The position numbers and the translations under genes were made by a program. DNA of 64,000 nucleotides. It comes from Ramazzottius varieornatus. Its lineage: Eukaryota; Tardigrada; Eutardigrada; Parachela; Ramazzottiidae. The stretch lies in NCBI GenBank assembly GCA_001949185.1, contig BDGG01000003.1:3021158-3085157 (forward strand). The letters are read 5' to 3'. Positions 46,628 to 57,823 of the stretch are shown piece after piece (the first letter of the stretch is position 1; each line of letters starts with the position of its first letter). The notes below the pieces were generated by a model. The model saw nothing but the letters and a program-made list of their open reading frames with translations. It was not told the origin of the DNA and ran no database searches.

Positions 46628-49600
46628 ATGGCTGTTCCACCACGACCCATGGTATTCTGGATGCTATGGATGTTACCATTGATTCCTGCACAATGTCCAC
46701 CCAAGGAAGCTCTCCCAAACTGCGACTGCACTCCGCTCATTGATTTGCCTAACAAACTGAGACTTATTTGCACGGGAATCAAGCCGAGTAGTTTACCGCA
46801 CAATCTGGGGCAACTGGGACCTTTGGATTTAACTGTTCAAAATGGAGGGTTTACTTCCTTATCTGGTCAAATTTCGAATGATCTCAGTATTGGAAAACTT
46901 GTGCTGATAAATAACGGAATCGAGAGGGTTCTTCCCGGTGATTTAAAAGGACTTCCCTCTTCGCTCAGGGAGCTGGTCGTCGGTGAATCAACTTTGAAAG
47001 AGTTCAGCGGTGAAGCATTGAACGATCTAAGCGTCGTGCAGAAAGTGGTTGTTGCAAACTCTACTGCGTTGGAGCGATTTCCGCGAATCAGAAGCTTGCC
47101 TAATTTGGTATCTGTGACGTTCACCAACAACTCGATTCGCTTTCTTGAAGCAGGTAAATGTCTGCGAGTGATGCAATAAAAAGTGATCGCTTCGCCCCGT
47201 CTTCTCCATTTCCTGTTGACTTTGCAGAAAAAGTAGAATGCGGTTCAGTCAACAGAAAATCGAGAATACGTCAAGTTAAACAGATTGTAGTACACGTACG
47301 ATGGATAATTATGGGACAGTAAAGCTTATCGGACAGGCGGAAAGGATGGCAAAATGGAAACTCAACCGTAGAAAAGTGTTGAATCTGTCGTGCACGTACG
47401 TGCTTCCGTACCGCCATAGCGAAATAGCCTGTCCCATAATTACCCATCCTGCGTGTATTGATAAAAGTGTTTGGAACCACGGTGCTTGGGACCACAAGAT
47501 GGTGTTTTCAAGTGGCGCACACTTCAGTCAATTAGTTCGAAAACGTACGCCAACGGACCGTCTTGTCAAGTTTGTTTGCTGGCTCCCAGTTTTTGTTTCT
47601 TTTTACTTCAACCCTTTTTCCGATTTTTCAGGCATGTTTGCTGACTTGCCTAGTTTGGAAGAAATCGACCTTTCCAGCAACAAAATCGAGATATTTGACA
47701 TGAGCACCTTCGGCGACCTGCCCAAGGTCCGTAAGCTGGATCTCACCGGCAATGCACTGACCGACGTTTCCTTCCTGCCACTCCTCCTCCGCCATCTTCC
47801 CAGCCTAAACACCCTGTTTCTCAAGCAGAATAAAATATCGGTCATACCAAACGGTCTTGTCGACGAACTCAAGTCCATTTTAACGGTCGATTTGTCCAGA
47901 AATCACATCAACAAACTCCCACCGAGCATATCCTCCAACAGCTCCTCCACTCTGCGCGAGTTGTACCTTGGTCTAAATTACATCACAGAAATCCCTCCGA
48001 AGTTCTTTGACCAAGCTACCGGTTTGCGAACACTGAGCCTAGCCAATAACACAATCAAAGTCCTGAACACCCAGCTCAACCCACTGAAAGACCTTCTGTA
48101 CCTTCGGCTGGAAGGGAACAAGCTCCAGCGGATCGATGGACAAGCCTTCAACACGTTGTCACGCCTTCAGCTCCTGTCACTGGAAGGAAACCAGTTGACC
48201 GTGCTTGAGAACAACGTCTTCAGCGGAATGGATAGTCTCCAAACGCTCGATCTGTGCCGGAATTACCTGCAGGAGTTCCGTGGAACGGAAATAAAAAATT
48301 TGTCAAGCCTTCAAAATCTTCTCTTTGGAGGGAATAAGCTTCGGAATTTGTACGCGGGATTTGAGAGTTTGACCGGCTTGAAGCGTCTCGACCTGAGTAA
48401 TAACCAAATCAGTAATATCGACGACAACACCTTTACCAACCTGAAGAGCTTGGAAACATTGCAGTTGGAAGGCAATTTATTCATGAAAATCCCTCTAAAC
48501 GCCCTCACGAAACTTCCGGCTTTAGAACGTCTCACGCTGAGCAATAATCGCCTGCAAGTGCTGCCTGTCATGAAAACGATGGGCCATTTAAGGTACCTCG
48601 CTCTGGATCATAATAACCTACCGGAGATCGCAGCCGGGACTTTCTCCAACTTGCCTGATCTTCGACATCTTTTCCTCAGCGACAACCACATCGCTTCGAT
48701 CAAAGAAGGTGCATTCACCAATCTGTACACGCTGTATGTCCTGGATATCAGCTTCAACAACCTCGAATCGATACCTGCAAAAGTCTTCGATAATCTGATC
48801 TCGCTGGAAACCTTGGATCTATCGGGAAACAATATCATCAAACTATCAGACAGTACCTTGGGTAACCTTCCATCTCTTCGGTCCGTCGACCTGTCGCAGA
48901 ACAATATTGGTGAAATTACCGATAAAGCGTTCGACAATGTGCCAAACATGATGCAGCTAAACACCAGCCGGAATTCACTAAACGTCGTACCTATCGCGAT
49001 TTCTCGACAAGCCAAACTACGGAGACTTGACTTGAGTGGGAATCGAATTCGACGTATTGAAGCCAAGAGCTTCGCATCTCTCCAAAAATTGGAGTTTCTG
49101 TACCTGCAGAGGAACCCAATATGTTACCTCGGAGAGACGTCTTTCACACAAACTCCTCAGTTGAAATACATCGACTTATCACAAACCGACCTTCGCTATA
49201 TCCCTCAAAGCGCCTTCAAGCCCGACCAGGATTTCTCCAACGTGGCTTTCCAAAGTGTCTCCATTAACTGCGACTGTAACGCCAAGTGGCTGAGGATGGT
49301 TCTTCCCAATGTACGTTGTGCCACACCGGGGAGCCTCATGCAGATGAAAGTCTCGCAGGTCGACCCGGTACTGATGACGTGCCAAGATGGCAGTACTCCA
49401 GCGGATCGGTGTACTGTACTTCCAGTCCCCACGAGACCGCCGAGGATGCCAATAGGGCCGCTCGCACCAACACCACCTTCCGCTGACGGAGTTCCGACGG
49501 CCGACCCCGTGGAGAATCAGATCGGAAGAGGGTCCATGAAAGAAGCATGGTTAACTCAAAGAGAGACGGACTACAAGACACAAGAATTAGAAGCTATCCA

Positions 49601-49694
49601 GCAAGCGAAGCAAACTAGTTCTGGTTCGAAATTCATCATTTCGAATGCTTCCTTCCATCTGCTGATATCTTTGATCGTTTGGGGCGCCATCTAG
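46628..49694 (+). CDS. Leucine-rich-repeat surface protein, secreted or GPI-anchored
   Basis: Two exons, 46628-47153 and 47632-49694, joined in phase 1, encode 862 residues. The signal peptide MAVPPRPMVFWMLWMLPLIP is followed by a Cys-rich N-cap (PKEALPNCDC). Roughly 25 extracellular LRRs of the L-x-x-L-x-L-x-x-N-x-I type follow, for example LPSLEEIDLSSNKI, LTGLKRLDLSNNQI and LISLETLDLSGNNI. An LRR C-terminal cap contains INCDCNAKWLRMVLPN and LMTCQDG. A Pro/Thr-rich stalk ends in a hydrophobic C-terminus (FHLLISLIVWGAI) with no cytoplasmic tail, which suggests a GPI signal. The architecture resembles chaoptin/connectin-type adhesion proteins, where function is cell adhesion or matrix organisation. 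The large open frame extends upstream into the intron, but that part covers two MITEs and is not coding. Confidence 0.9.
47291..47457. mobile_element. 167-base MITE in the LRR gene intron
   Basis: Terminal inverted repeats of about 30 bases: TACACGTACGATGGATAATT at the left against the complement of AATTACCCATCCTGCGTGTA at the right, both continuing through ATGGGACAG. TA lies at both ends. Three bases differ between the arms. Confidence 0.85.
47488..47587. repeat. Palindromic MITE, copy 10 (LRR gene intron)
   Basis: Starts GGGACCACAAG and ends GCTGGCTCCC, with core CAAGTGGCGCACACTTC / AACGTACGCCAAC. It is slightly shorter than full length and sits 30 bases after another MITE. Confidence 0.8.
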
Positions 49695-49808
49695 CCAGCT
49701 TGAATCTTTCAACTAACTTCCGGCTTGAAACAGAAATTCCAGTAACAATGCCAAAATCAATAATAGTAAAAGGTTTTGTTGCCTACGTAAAATGTAATCT
49801 CGGAAAAA

Positions 49809-51092
49809 TTAATTCCAGTGAAACAATCGGAGGACTTTGGTTCGGAGAGTTGGGAAAAAAATGATGTAAAGAACAGGGTCCAGGACGAAAAGAAGAGAAC
49901 CGGTCAAATAAGACAGCAGCAGGCCGTTTTCTGCATATCGGTTAAAGACCCTCTGTGACAACATAAGACTGAATACGGTTTCCGGCAATGCGGTCATAAT
50001 CTGTACAAGCGTAACAAGGAATACGAGCTGTGCATTTCTGGAGAGAGCAGGTCGTCGGCGAACCCGGCGAACGGAAAGAGCTCTTTGTGCACTTGTCGGC
50101 GGGTCTTGTTTTGCAGACGCTGCGGTAAGACGCAAGGATGGAGCCTTGCTTCCCCGTGATCGGCTGGAGGTCGGATTGACTATCCGAGAATGGCTATGGG
50201 TTTCGACCTCCCCGTCGGACCTATTTGCGAAGTCGTTTCCTCGGTGAGTGCCTAAAAAACACGGAAATGGAGAATATAAGTCAATGCCGGGTTGACGACT
50301 GACGAACCGACAGTGGAAGCAGAAAATTAATCGAAATGCGTCTTATACAGTAGGTCCCAGTATTGTTTGTCAATATCATCCGACAATCGGCTTACTTGTT
50401 TCCAAATGTACGCGGTTTCGATCTCGTCGACGCCTCCAGGTGAAAAACATAAGAAGAGGAGTCGACAGATAAATACATAACTGCGGGAGTACTGTGAAAA
50501 GCAACGTGAAGATTACAGTATAAGCTGTTCTTTTTGTTCGAAAGCAGATTGCGTTGACATTGCGCTCGCTTCGAAGGTCCTGAACGAGCAGGGGAAGATA
50601 CCATATATGGTAAAATAGACATACACCCAGAAAAGCTAAGATTCCGATTCTAACTGTCTTCTTCTCGCGATACCATATTGGTACGATGAAGGCCAGCCAT
50701 CGATCCACACTGACAACGAGATGCTGCCAGACTATGAGGTTCGAGATTGTCCAGGAAGCGTACTTGTAGAACCCACAGGTCGCGGGCGAGTGGAGCCAAG
50801 ACTCGTCGAAGTTCCGGTACAGAATGAGCGGACTCAGGAGCAAACAGTAAGCGAGGTCCAAGACGGTCAAATTCACAATGTGGATCGAGAAAGAGTTTAT
50901 CAGTTGGTTAGCATGGACGAGAAAAGTCAGTAAAACCGCAGCATTCAGCAGAGCACCGGCGCAGAAAACAGGAACAACGCACCAGCTTGCGACCAGAATA
51001 ACGAAAGACCGTGCTTCCGAGCTGGCGTTAAAGATAATAGTTGAATTCATAAACGCACTGGAATTCCAGAAGATTGTCACATTCAAATCCAT
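49809..51092 (-). CDS. Rhodopsin-like GPCR, orphan, tandem paralogue A
   Basis: Two exons, 51092-50396 and 50251-49809, phase 1 junction, 379 residues. The N-terminus carries several N-glycosylation sequons (NVT, NSS, NST, NAS). Seven hydrophobic helices are visible: five in exon 1, and TM6 (NAQLVFLVTLVQIMTALP) and TM7 in exon 2. The TM3 end reads VSVDRWLAF, so the class A D-R-Y box is D-R-W. TM7 has DPVLYIIF in place of N-P-x-x-Y. The cysteine before TM3 (PATCGFYKY) is conserved. The third intracellular loop is long, basic and Ser/Arg-rich. The ligand cannot be told from sequence. Its neighbour at 51821-53746 has the same length and intron position, so the pair arose by tandem duplication. 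Confidence 0.88.
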
Positions 51093-51820
51093 CTTCGAAC
51101 CTCAACGACGAAAATTCTGATCATTGGGAACGGTCAGCCGACTAGACAGGAACGGCGGGGGTAAAAATCGAATTTCAGGACGAGATATGCCACCGAGAAG
51201 AAGTAAGGCCAAGGTCGACGCACGTGGAACACACCCTGAAGCTCCTTCAAGGTCCTTCGGAATGAGACGGTTTGAACCAAAGCTGTCTTTCTTGAACAAA
51301 ACGGGAATTGCTCGGGCAAGAACCACCAACGTCAAGTACCAACGATATGGATTAATTATTGAGGAATTCAAAAAGGGCATTAACGGAAGTGTATAATTAT
51401 TGAATGGGTTGTGGATGTGGGGTCAAGTGGGCCTCTCTTTGTTGTTAGAAATTTAACGGTACAGATCGATCAAAAACTATTCCTGATTGCGACCGATATC
51501 AAATAAATTTTTGTTATCCGATGTCCTACGATACTCGGTTCAGTTGTTTTGCTCTAGCTGGTACCAGGCACGCGTATATGCAAAAAGAGCCCCAAACATG
51601 AGAAAGCCGCAGATCACTGTAAGTACGCATTCGATTATTGTACATTTGAGCCAACTCGAGGGTGGATAATCATTGCATTACGTACGGATCATTAGGAATC
51701 GTTTTCTTCCGGCACCTAAGACACTTTCCTGAATAGTCAGCCGGTGGCAGTTACCGTAGTAGTCTACAGGAAGAATTACAGTATAAGCCAAAAATACAGC
51801 CAAACTGGTCACTACAAAGT

Positions 51821-53746
51821 TCATTTTCTACGGACCAACTGCAAGATTTTCGCTCGAAAATTCGGCAGAAAAAGTATGTAGATGAAAGGATCGATCACGC
51901 AAAGGAAAGAGCCAAGCAAGTAGGACAGCATTAGCCCGGTTTCCGCGTACGGAGCGCGGGGCAACACAAGACTGAATATCGTTCCCGGTAATGCAATCAG
52001 AATCTGGGCAAGTGTGATACAGAAGACCAGCTGCGCGTTCGCGGAAAAAATATACTGTTGCCGACGACGGACAGGTGCGGGTCTCTTGGGCCTGACAGTT
52101 GGCGTTTGCTTGTAAAGGTCCTCTCTAACCACGACAGAAGGTCCAGGCTCTTCATCATCGGCGAATGGAGAGCAAGCCGGTTTTGGTATCGAACCTGCCA
52201 AAGACGGCTCCCCCGCACGAGAACGGTGGTTCACATGGGTTTCCCAGTTGGGAAGAGCTGTGAGATGTTCTCCTCGGCGAAAAGCTATACGTACAATCCA
52301 ACAAGAAATGCATTAGAAAGACTTGTACAGTATCTGGAAGCTAGCCCGCCCCAGCCAGTTTGCGGTTCCCGCTGACTCCAGAAAAAGTTCGCCGACAATT
52401 CAAAAGTTCCCTGATTTTTTCAGCGTGAAATGAACGTAAAATTAAAGCACGCTCAGTTTACGCTACGATAACGTCATAGAGACGGCGTAAACTCAAGACA
52501 AAAACGTCGTCTGTGAACCCAACGGGAAATTATGGCGACCCGTAAATCTTTTGGGACGGGAGGCAAACAGAACTTACTGTATTACCTCCAAGGTTCTGCG
52601 CAGTAACGTGACATGCAAATGAACTACACCCTATGTACTTTTTACTGTGCAACGAGCTGATTGATTGTGGCCCAACGCGTTACCACTTGTTATGCCATAA
52701 CCTCTGTACATGTTAGCTGATCAGGAAGAGATTTTTGATACTCCTGATGATTTAGAAGCGTCTTTCGAGTGCAGTTTCAGTTCGGTGGAAGATTGATTCA
52801 CGGAAGAATAAAGTGTTACTGTGCTTCAATGGATCTCTGAGTGTCTTCGATTGAAGACACGGACACTTTTCTGTCCCCGCCAGGTAGTCTTTACGGGCAT
52901 GTCACGTGACTGCGCAGAACCTTGGAGGTAATACAGTACGTACAAGATCGTTGTTTCAAGTGACGCACGCTCTTATAGTTACTGAACAGGAGGATGCGCC
53001 ACCCATGCGGGTTTAGCATGCGGTTTCTGCCATGGGCCCATCGTACCTGTTTGGTAGTGCACTCGATTACGATTCGATCGATGTCTCCAGATGAGACAAA
53101 TTAGAAGTGGGTTCGAAACATAGACGCAGAGTTGTGGAAGGACGGTAATCAAGAAAGAAAGGACAGTCGAATAATGCGTCCTCTTGGTATGACCACAGTC
53201 CGCTCCGACTGCGCGAACGATCTGGAGGTCGCCGATGAAAACAGGCAAGTACCCCGCATGGTACAAAACGATAACGGTGAGGGTAGCGCCTAGCCCCATC
53301 TTCACGGTTTTCCGCTCGCGGTACCATATGGGTACAGTAAAGGCCAGCCAGCGATCTACGCAAATGATCAAGTGCTGCCAAATCAACAGATTCAGAATAG
53401 ACCAAGTTGCATACTTGTAAAAACTGCAGTTGGGAAGGAAGAAAATCCATGACTTGTCGAAGTTCCGAGACAGAATCACCGGACCGAGGATAATGCAATG
53501 TGCGAGGTCCAGAACATTTAGATTGACCACATGAATTGTAAAAGCATTGATAAGTTGGTTTTTGTAAAGTAGAAAAATCAGAAACGCGGCGGCGTTCAAC
53601 AGGAAACCGATAGAGTAAACCGGAATGGCGCACCAGCTCGCGACAAGGATTAATGTCGATTGCTTCTCCACGGAGCTGACATCCAGCAAAAAACTTCCGT
53701 TCCCGGATGCATTAGGATGCCCCCTACCGGTAAAGTTCAAACTCAT
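51821..53746 (-). CDS. Rhodopsin-like GPCR, orphan, tandem paralogue B
   Basis: Two exons, 53746-53047 and 52257-51821, phase 1, 378 residues. Like paralogue A it has sequons near the N-terminus (NFT, NAS, NGS), five helices in exon 1 and two in exon 2. The TM3 end is ICVDRWLAFTVPIWYRE, nearly the same as paralogue A (VDRWLAFIVPIWYRE). TM7 has DPFIYILF. The third loop is equally basic (RPKRPAPVRRRQQ). The 789-base intron is unusually long for this region because it holds a 360-base MITE and a palindromic MITE. ATG 53746 was chosen as the first methionine before TM1; no ATG lies further upstream in frame nearby. It is probably a peptide or amine receptor, unassigned. Confidence 0.88.
52575..52938. 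mobile_element. 364-base MITE in the GPCR B intron
   Basis: Terminal inverted repeats of about 42 bases with one mismatch. The left begins TACTGTATTACCTCCAAGGT and the right ends with its exact complement ACCTTGGAGGTAATACAGTA. TA at both ends indicates a Tc1/mariner-type target duplication. The interior is non-coding. Confidence 0.92.
52940..53005. repeat. Palindromic MITE, copy 11 (partial)
   Basis: Core CAAGTGACGCACGCT / GGATGCGCCACCC with only the inner left arm CAAGATCGTT. It abuts the right end of the 364-base MITE, so one element may have inserted into the other. Confidence 0.65.
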
Positions 53747-54000
53747 TTTGGGTGCCAGAATGTGCAAGACTTTGGCGGGCAGCGACCTGATGAGGAACAC
53801 GAAACGCTGCAGTCAGATTTCAAAGATGGAGGAGAGTCGCATAGGCCAAGAAATAACGGATGGAAAGGATCGAAAGAGTTGCTGGAGACCAATGCGCCTT
53901 TTTCAATCAGAATAACCCGGCTTTAAGTCCTAATCACAATACAGTACCGCAGCCTTCTCTAATCTGAATAAATTCATAAGGACTATACATTTGGTGCTGT

Positions 54001-54881
54001 TACACTCAGTCCCATATTTATCTGTCCACTCCCATCTTGGTTTCGAAACTTCATAACGTATTTCGTATCAACCTGATTTCGATATTTTAAACGTCTTTAT
54101 AGAGATCAGTGTTTGACCTTTACGACCACGTGACTTCCATATGAATCAATCAGGAAATCAACTGGCAGTATCATCCCTACGAACACCTGAAACTGCCTTG
54201 TTTTCGGCTCCGAGTTGCGGGTGCTGGCCAGCAGATAGCACATTCATGCTTGTTGCTATTATGTAGCCCCAACATTAAGCTTTCAAGTAAGCCCATGTGA
54301 GAAATTTTTGCAGATATGCAGAAAAAGCTCTGTCGTCGTGTCAACCAGGAAGTATTCTCGGTTATTTTCGGTGGTGCATATTCACGATGCCTTGTCTTCG
54401 ACATCGTTGCTGCCAAGTTACGTTCAAATGGTGACACCTTTCATAAAGATAATCAGACTTTGTAGTTTGAGTCATTCGGTCAGTCGAAACAGAAGAAATC
54501 GAAAGATAACCATGAAGCAGCGCGTTTCATGTGGCAAAAGGCGCATGTGGGCATTTCAACGAAACTATTTCCGCAGAGTTTCAAAAAATTTTCCCATTGG
54601 CTTACCTGAAAGTTTAATGTTGGGGCTACATAACAGTAACAAGCACGATGTGCTATCTGCTGGCTAGCATTCGCTGCTCGGAGCCGAAAACAAGGCAGTT
54701 TTAGGTGTTCGTAGGGATGATACTGCCAGCTGATTTGCTGATTGATTCATACGAAAGTCACGTGGTCGAGAAGATAAAAGACTGATCTCTATAAAGACGT
54801 TCAAAATATCAAAATCGGGTTGATACGAAATCAGTTTTGAACGAAGTTGGGGGTGGACAGATAAATATGGGGCTCAGTGTA
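54001..54881. mobile_element. Foldback transposon, copy B
   Basis: Same element as 27206-28057. It starts TACACTCAGTCCCATATTTA and ends AAATATGGGGCTCAGTGTA, with about 320-base inverted arms and TA at the ends. It carries about 47 extra bases in the centre compared with copy A, and copy A has a short internal duplication near 27355-27375. The same 86-codon minus-strand frame recurs at 54177-54437. Confidence 0.9.
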
Positions 54882-56974
54882 CTTCGCATTTTGCATATTA
54901 CAGTAGTTGCCGCTCTTTCCAGTGGGGGAGGTCGCGGGGTCAATCTTCAGGAATCAGGTGATTACTTATCAAAAGTATGGTCACGAGTGCAAGAGACAGC
55001 CGGCGGTGATTTGATGTATTGCAGAAACCGCTAGCCGACAACGAGAAAGAACTCGCAGATAGGGTGCACTTAAATCTTACTGCGTACAGCGACCCATGAC
55101 GGAAGCCTCGGAGGCTCGGACGCCCCAACCCTCGACGACCGCCAACCTCCAACGTTATTCTTCCCTGCAGACAAAATTTGAGCGTGTTCACTTAGTTGAT
55201 GCCCGTAGCATGAGATGTCAGATGTCGCGTTCAAGATTCTTTTTCCCCCAACCACAATGATAAAAAATCTTGCAAACATGCGAAGCTGACAACGATAATA
55301 CGAGCACGGACCATGCAACGACCACTATTGTTCTACTGACACATTTGTACATAAAAAGCATGCATTCATTCAAGTAGTACATCTTCAAGACTCGTACATC
55401 CGACCCGCGAACAACGGTAAAAATGAGAGTCGTAGCCACAAGCAGCGTCAACACCCTTACGACATTGCATAATCGCGGAGAAAACATCCGCAGTGTGGTT
55501 GTGGGTCTCATCATCCACCTTCGAGGTATTTGGACAAGCGTAATAACACACAAAATAATGAAAATACTCATACCCCGCGAACCTCATTACTTCAAGCCGG
55601 AACGTCGGCAAATGAGCTGAACATGATTGTTATAGGAAATGGCGCACTTTACCAGTGATATTCGCTAGGGTCGCGCGCCACTTGGGAAACCGATTGTTCT
55701 CAAGTCTGCCGATGTCCTTGATCTCCCCCGCGAGCGAAGCGGATAGTAGAAAAGCCAGTAAAAGGTCTTCGTTCTGAGACATTGCCGCACGACAGTCCAG
55801 TTCGGCCCGAGAACATTCCAGATTCCCCGAAAGACGCTCCTGAAGTTGCCTCTCTCAGAGCATTCGAAACGAAGACCTACAGCAAGAAGTCCAGACCTTG
55901 AAATCTGAACTGGAATTCGATCCTTTGGTTCTTAATCGTGACCCAGGTTTCTTCCTGTGTACGCCTGTTATCTCGGGGTGGCCACCAGCACACTACAGTA
56001 GAATTTGATATTGAGTGGGCGCGGCTGTCACAATGGCCACGGCTAACTAGACATACACCGAGGCCGGCCCTGAAAGCCTGTTTTGTATGACTGGCGCAGT
56101 CTTGTTCGAGCCGCATCAGAGGCCATCTTGCTTTCTTCGGTTGGTCAGTCGTCTTTGGCTTTGCCCGCTCTGTGCCACCTAAATCGCAAGACTTGTCTTT
56201 AATCCGCCTCGGCATACTAGCTGTGATGCGATGAATGCCAGATCTGCCCGAAAGCGAGATCGTTAAATCTCACTGCATTCATTTGTGCACGATCCGTCAG
56301 TCAAGTGCGCAAGTGAAAAGTCTAATGACATTTTGCAGCGAACGTGAGCTTTGTGGAATCTATCTGTTGTCACCGATATTTGACCTGTACAGTGTCCACC
56401 TTAATTACTAAATTCGGCGTAAGCTGACAACCACGACAAGTGCATATACCTGAGTGTGTTTTTTCCACTACAACCTATCGTGTCCTTATCACCGTTGGTT
56501 GTGTTTGCTTTACTTGCTCTCGTCTCAGCTCAACTTCCACGAGAACCGTGAGACTGCCCGCCTGAATACGCAGTACATACCTGTTGCATCGTTGGACACG
56601 ATTAGTTAATCTGCATCTCTTTCATCTATTGCCGGACCTGCATTCTTTTCCCAGTTTATTATTCCAGCTCACGTCTTGCGGTGTATATTCAATAAACATC
56701 GCCGCAATTGATGTGGTTGTTGAGGAAAGGGTCCACAGGGCTTTACATCACGGATCTCTGATTCAGCGGAAATGCATCTACTGTTGCCTGCACGCGTTAA
56801 TGGTTGCCACACCTGTTGACTGTGTCGGAGTGATTTGTCATTTTGTGAAACGGACTTGTAACAGCACCCATTGTTGAAAATAGCTTGGCTGTGCGGAATA
56901 TTGTTCTGTTCAGCGGCCCAGATTTCGGTTCATACAGCCTAACCAGTATGCATCTGTTGGAAAAGCTTCGTGAA
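54882..56974. other. Intergenic before the ARL4-like gene
   Basis: No recognised gene. Overlapping minus-strand frames at 55218-55571 (hydrophobic) and 55366-55611 (Cys-containing) exclude each other. A 112-codon minus-strand frame at 55877-56215 has no match. Part of the right end is probably 5' UTR of the GTPase gene. A palindromic MITE lies at 55599. Confidence 0.35.
55599..55717. repeat. Palindromic MITE, copy 12
   Basis: Full-length copy: GGAACGTCGGCAAATGAGCT at the left, core GAAATGGCGCACTTT / CGCGCGCCACTTGG, and CTGCCGATGTCC at the right. Confidence 0.8.
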
Positions 56975-57823
56975 ATGGGAAACACATTGAAGCCCCATCA
57001 AGTGGCTATTCTGGGCTTGGACGGAGCCGGCAAAACATGCTTATTATATCGCCTGAAATTCAACTCGTATGTCAACACCATCAAAACCGTGGGTTTTAAC
57101 TGGGAAAAGGTCAAAGCCAGCAGTGGATCGGCCAAGGGCAAGACCTTTTGTTTATTCGACGTGCCGGGACAGGAAAAGTTGCGCGCCTTGTGGAAGACCT
57201 ACACGCGGAAATGTGATGGAATATTATACATCATCGACAGCGCGGACAGTGGGCGTTTTGAAGAGTCGAAAATTGAGCTGGCCAAAACAGCACGAATGAC
57301 CGGAAATGTTCCCATTGTAGTCATCTGCAATAAGCAGGTAAATATCCACCCATTTTATTTTTCCCGTTGGATGTTCTATTTGGGACGTCGGCAAATGGCT
57401 TACATATCGCTATTTTCCCAAGTGGCGCACACTTTCTGCCAATGACAATGAAAACGTACGCCACTTGACATAACGATGATACTCAATCCATTTACCAACG
57501 CCCCATTTTATTATCCTATTTTGCCTAAATATTATATAATAAATATTATAGAAATTTCATTATCCTATTTTGCGTAATTTCGCCCATTTTACCTAAAGAT
57601 TCTGGACTGATAATTTGCAATATTTATCCAGGATCTCCCAGCGGCAGCTACGCACGACGAAATTATGGAATTATTTAACCTCAAGAAAGAGCTGGGACAG
57701 AATCGAGAATGGGATGTTGTGCCGGGATGTGCGGTAACAGGCGAGGGCGTGGAAGAGATCCTCAGCCACTTGTACGACATGGTACTGCGAAGGAATATCA
57801 AGCAAAAAGCCTCTAAACGCTGA
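56975..57823 (+). CDS. ARL4-like Arf-family small GTPase
   Basis: Two exons, 56975-57337 and 57632-57823, phase 0, 184 residues. MGN at the start provides a myristoylatable Gly2, so this ATG is preferred over the in-frame one 27 bases upstream. The P-loop is GLDGAGKT, and switch I contains TIKTVGFNWEKVK. The switch II box reads DVPGQEKLRALWKTYTR, whose KLR-LWK-YTR context is ARL4-like, and NKQD binds guanine. The C-terminus is basic (LRRNIKQKASKR), like the plasma-membrane-targeting tail of ARL4, which recruits ARNO/cytohesins. The G3 box has Pro where Arf proteins have the switch II Gly (D-V-G-G-Q), so nucleotide-dependent switching may be altered. The intron holds a palindromic MITE. Confidence 0.9.
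57382..57504. repeat. Palindromic MITE, copy 13 (ARL4-like intron)
   Basis: Full-length: GGGACGTCGGCAAATGGCTT at the left, core CAAGTGGCGCACACTTTC / AACGTACGCCACTTG, and CATTTACCAACGCCCC at the right. Confidence 0.85.

Noticed and set aside
47301-47631. Upstream part of the long open frame continuing into LRR exon 2
   Set aside because: It consists of a 167-base MITE and a palindromic MITE. The exon 2 acceptor at 47632 joins exon 1 in phase, and the LRR pattern breaks upstream of it.
55218-55611. Two hydrophobic or Cys-containing minus-strand frames
   Set aside because: They overlap in different frames, end inside a palindromic MITE or without domain features, and cannot both be real.
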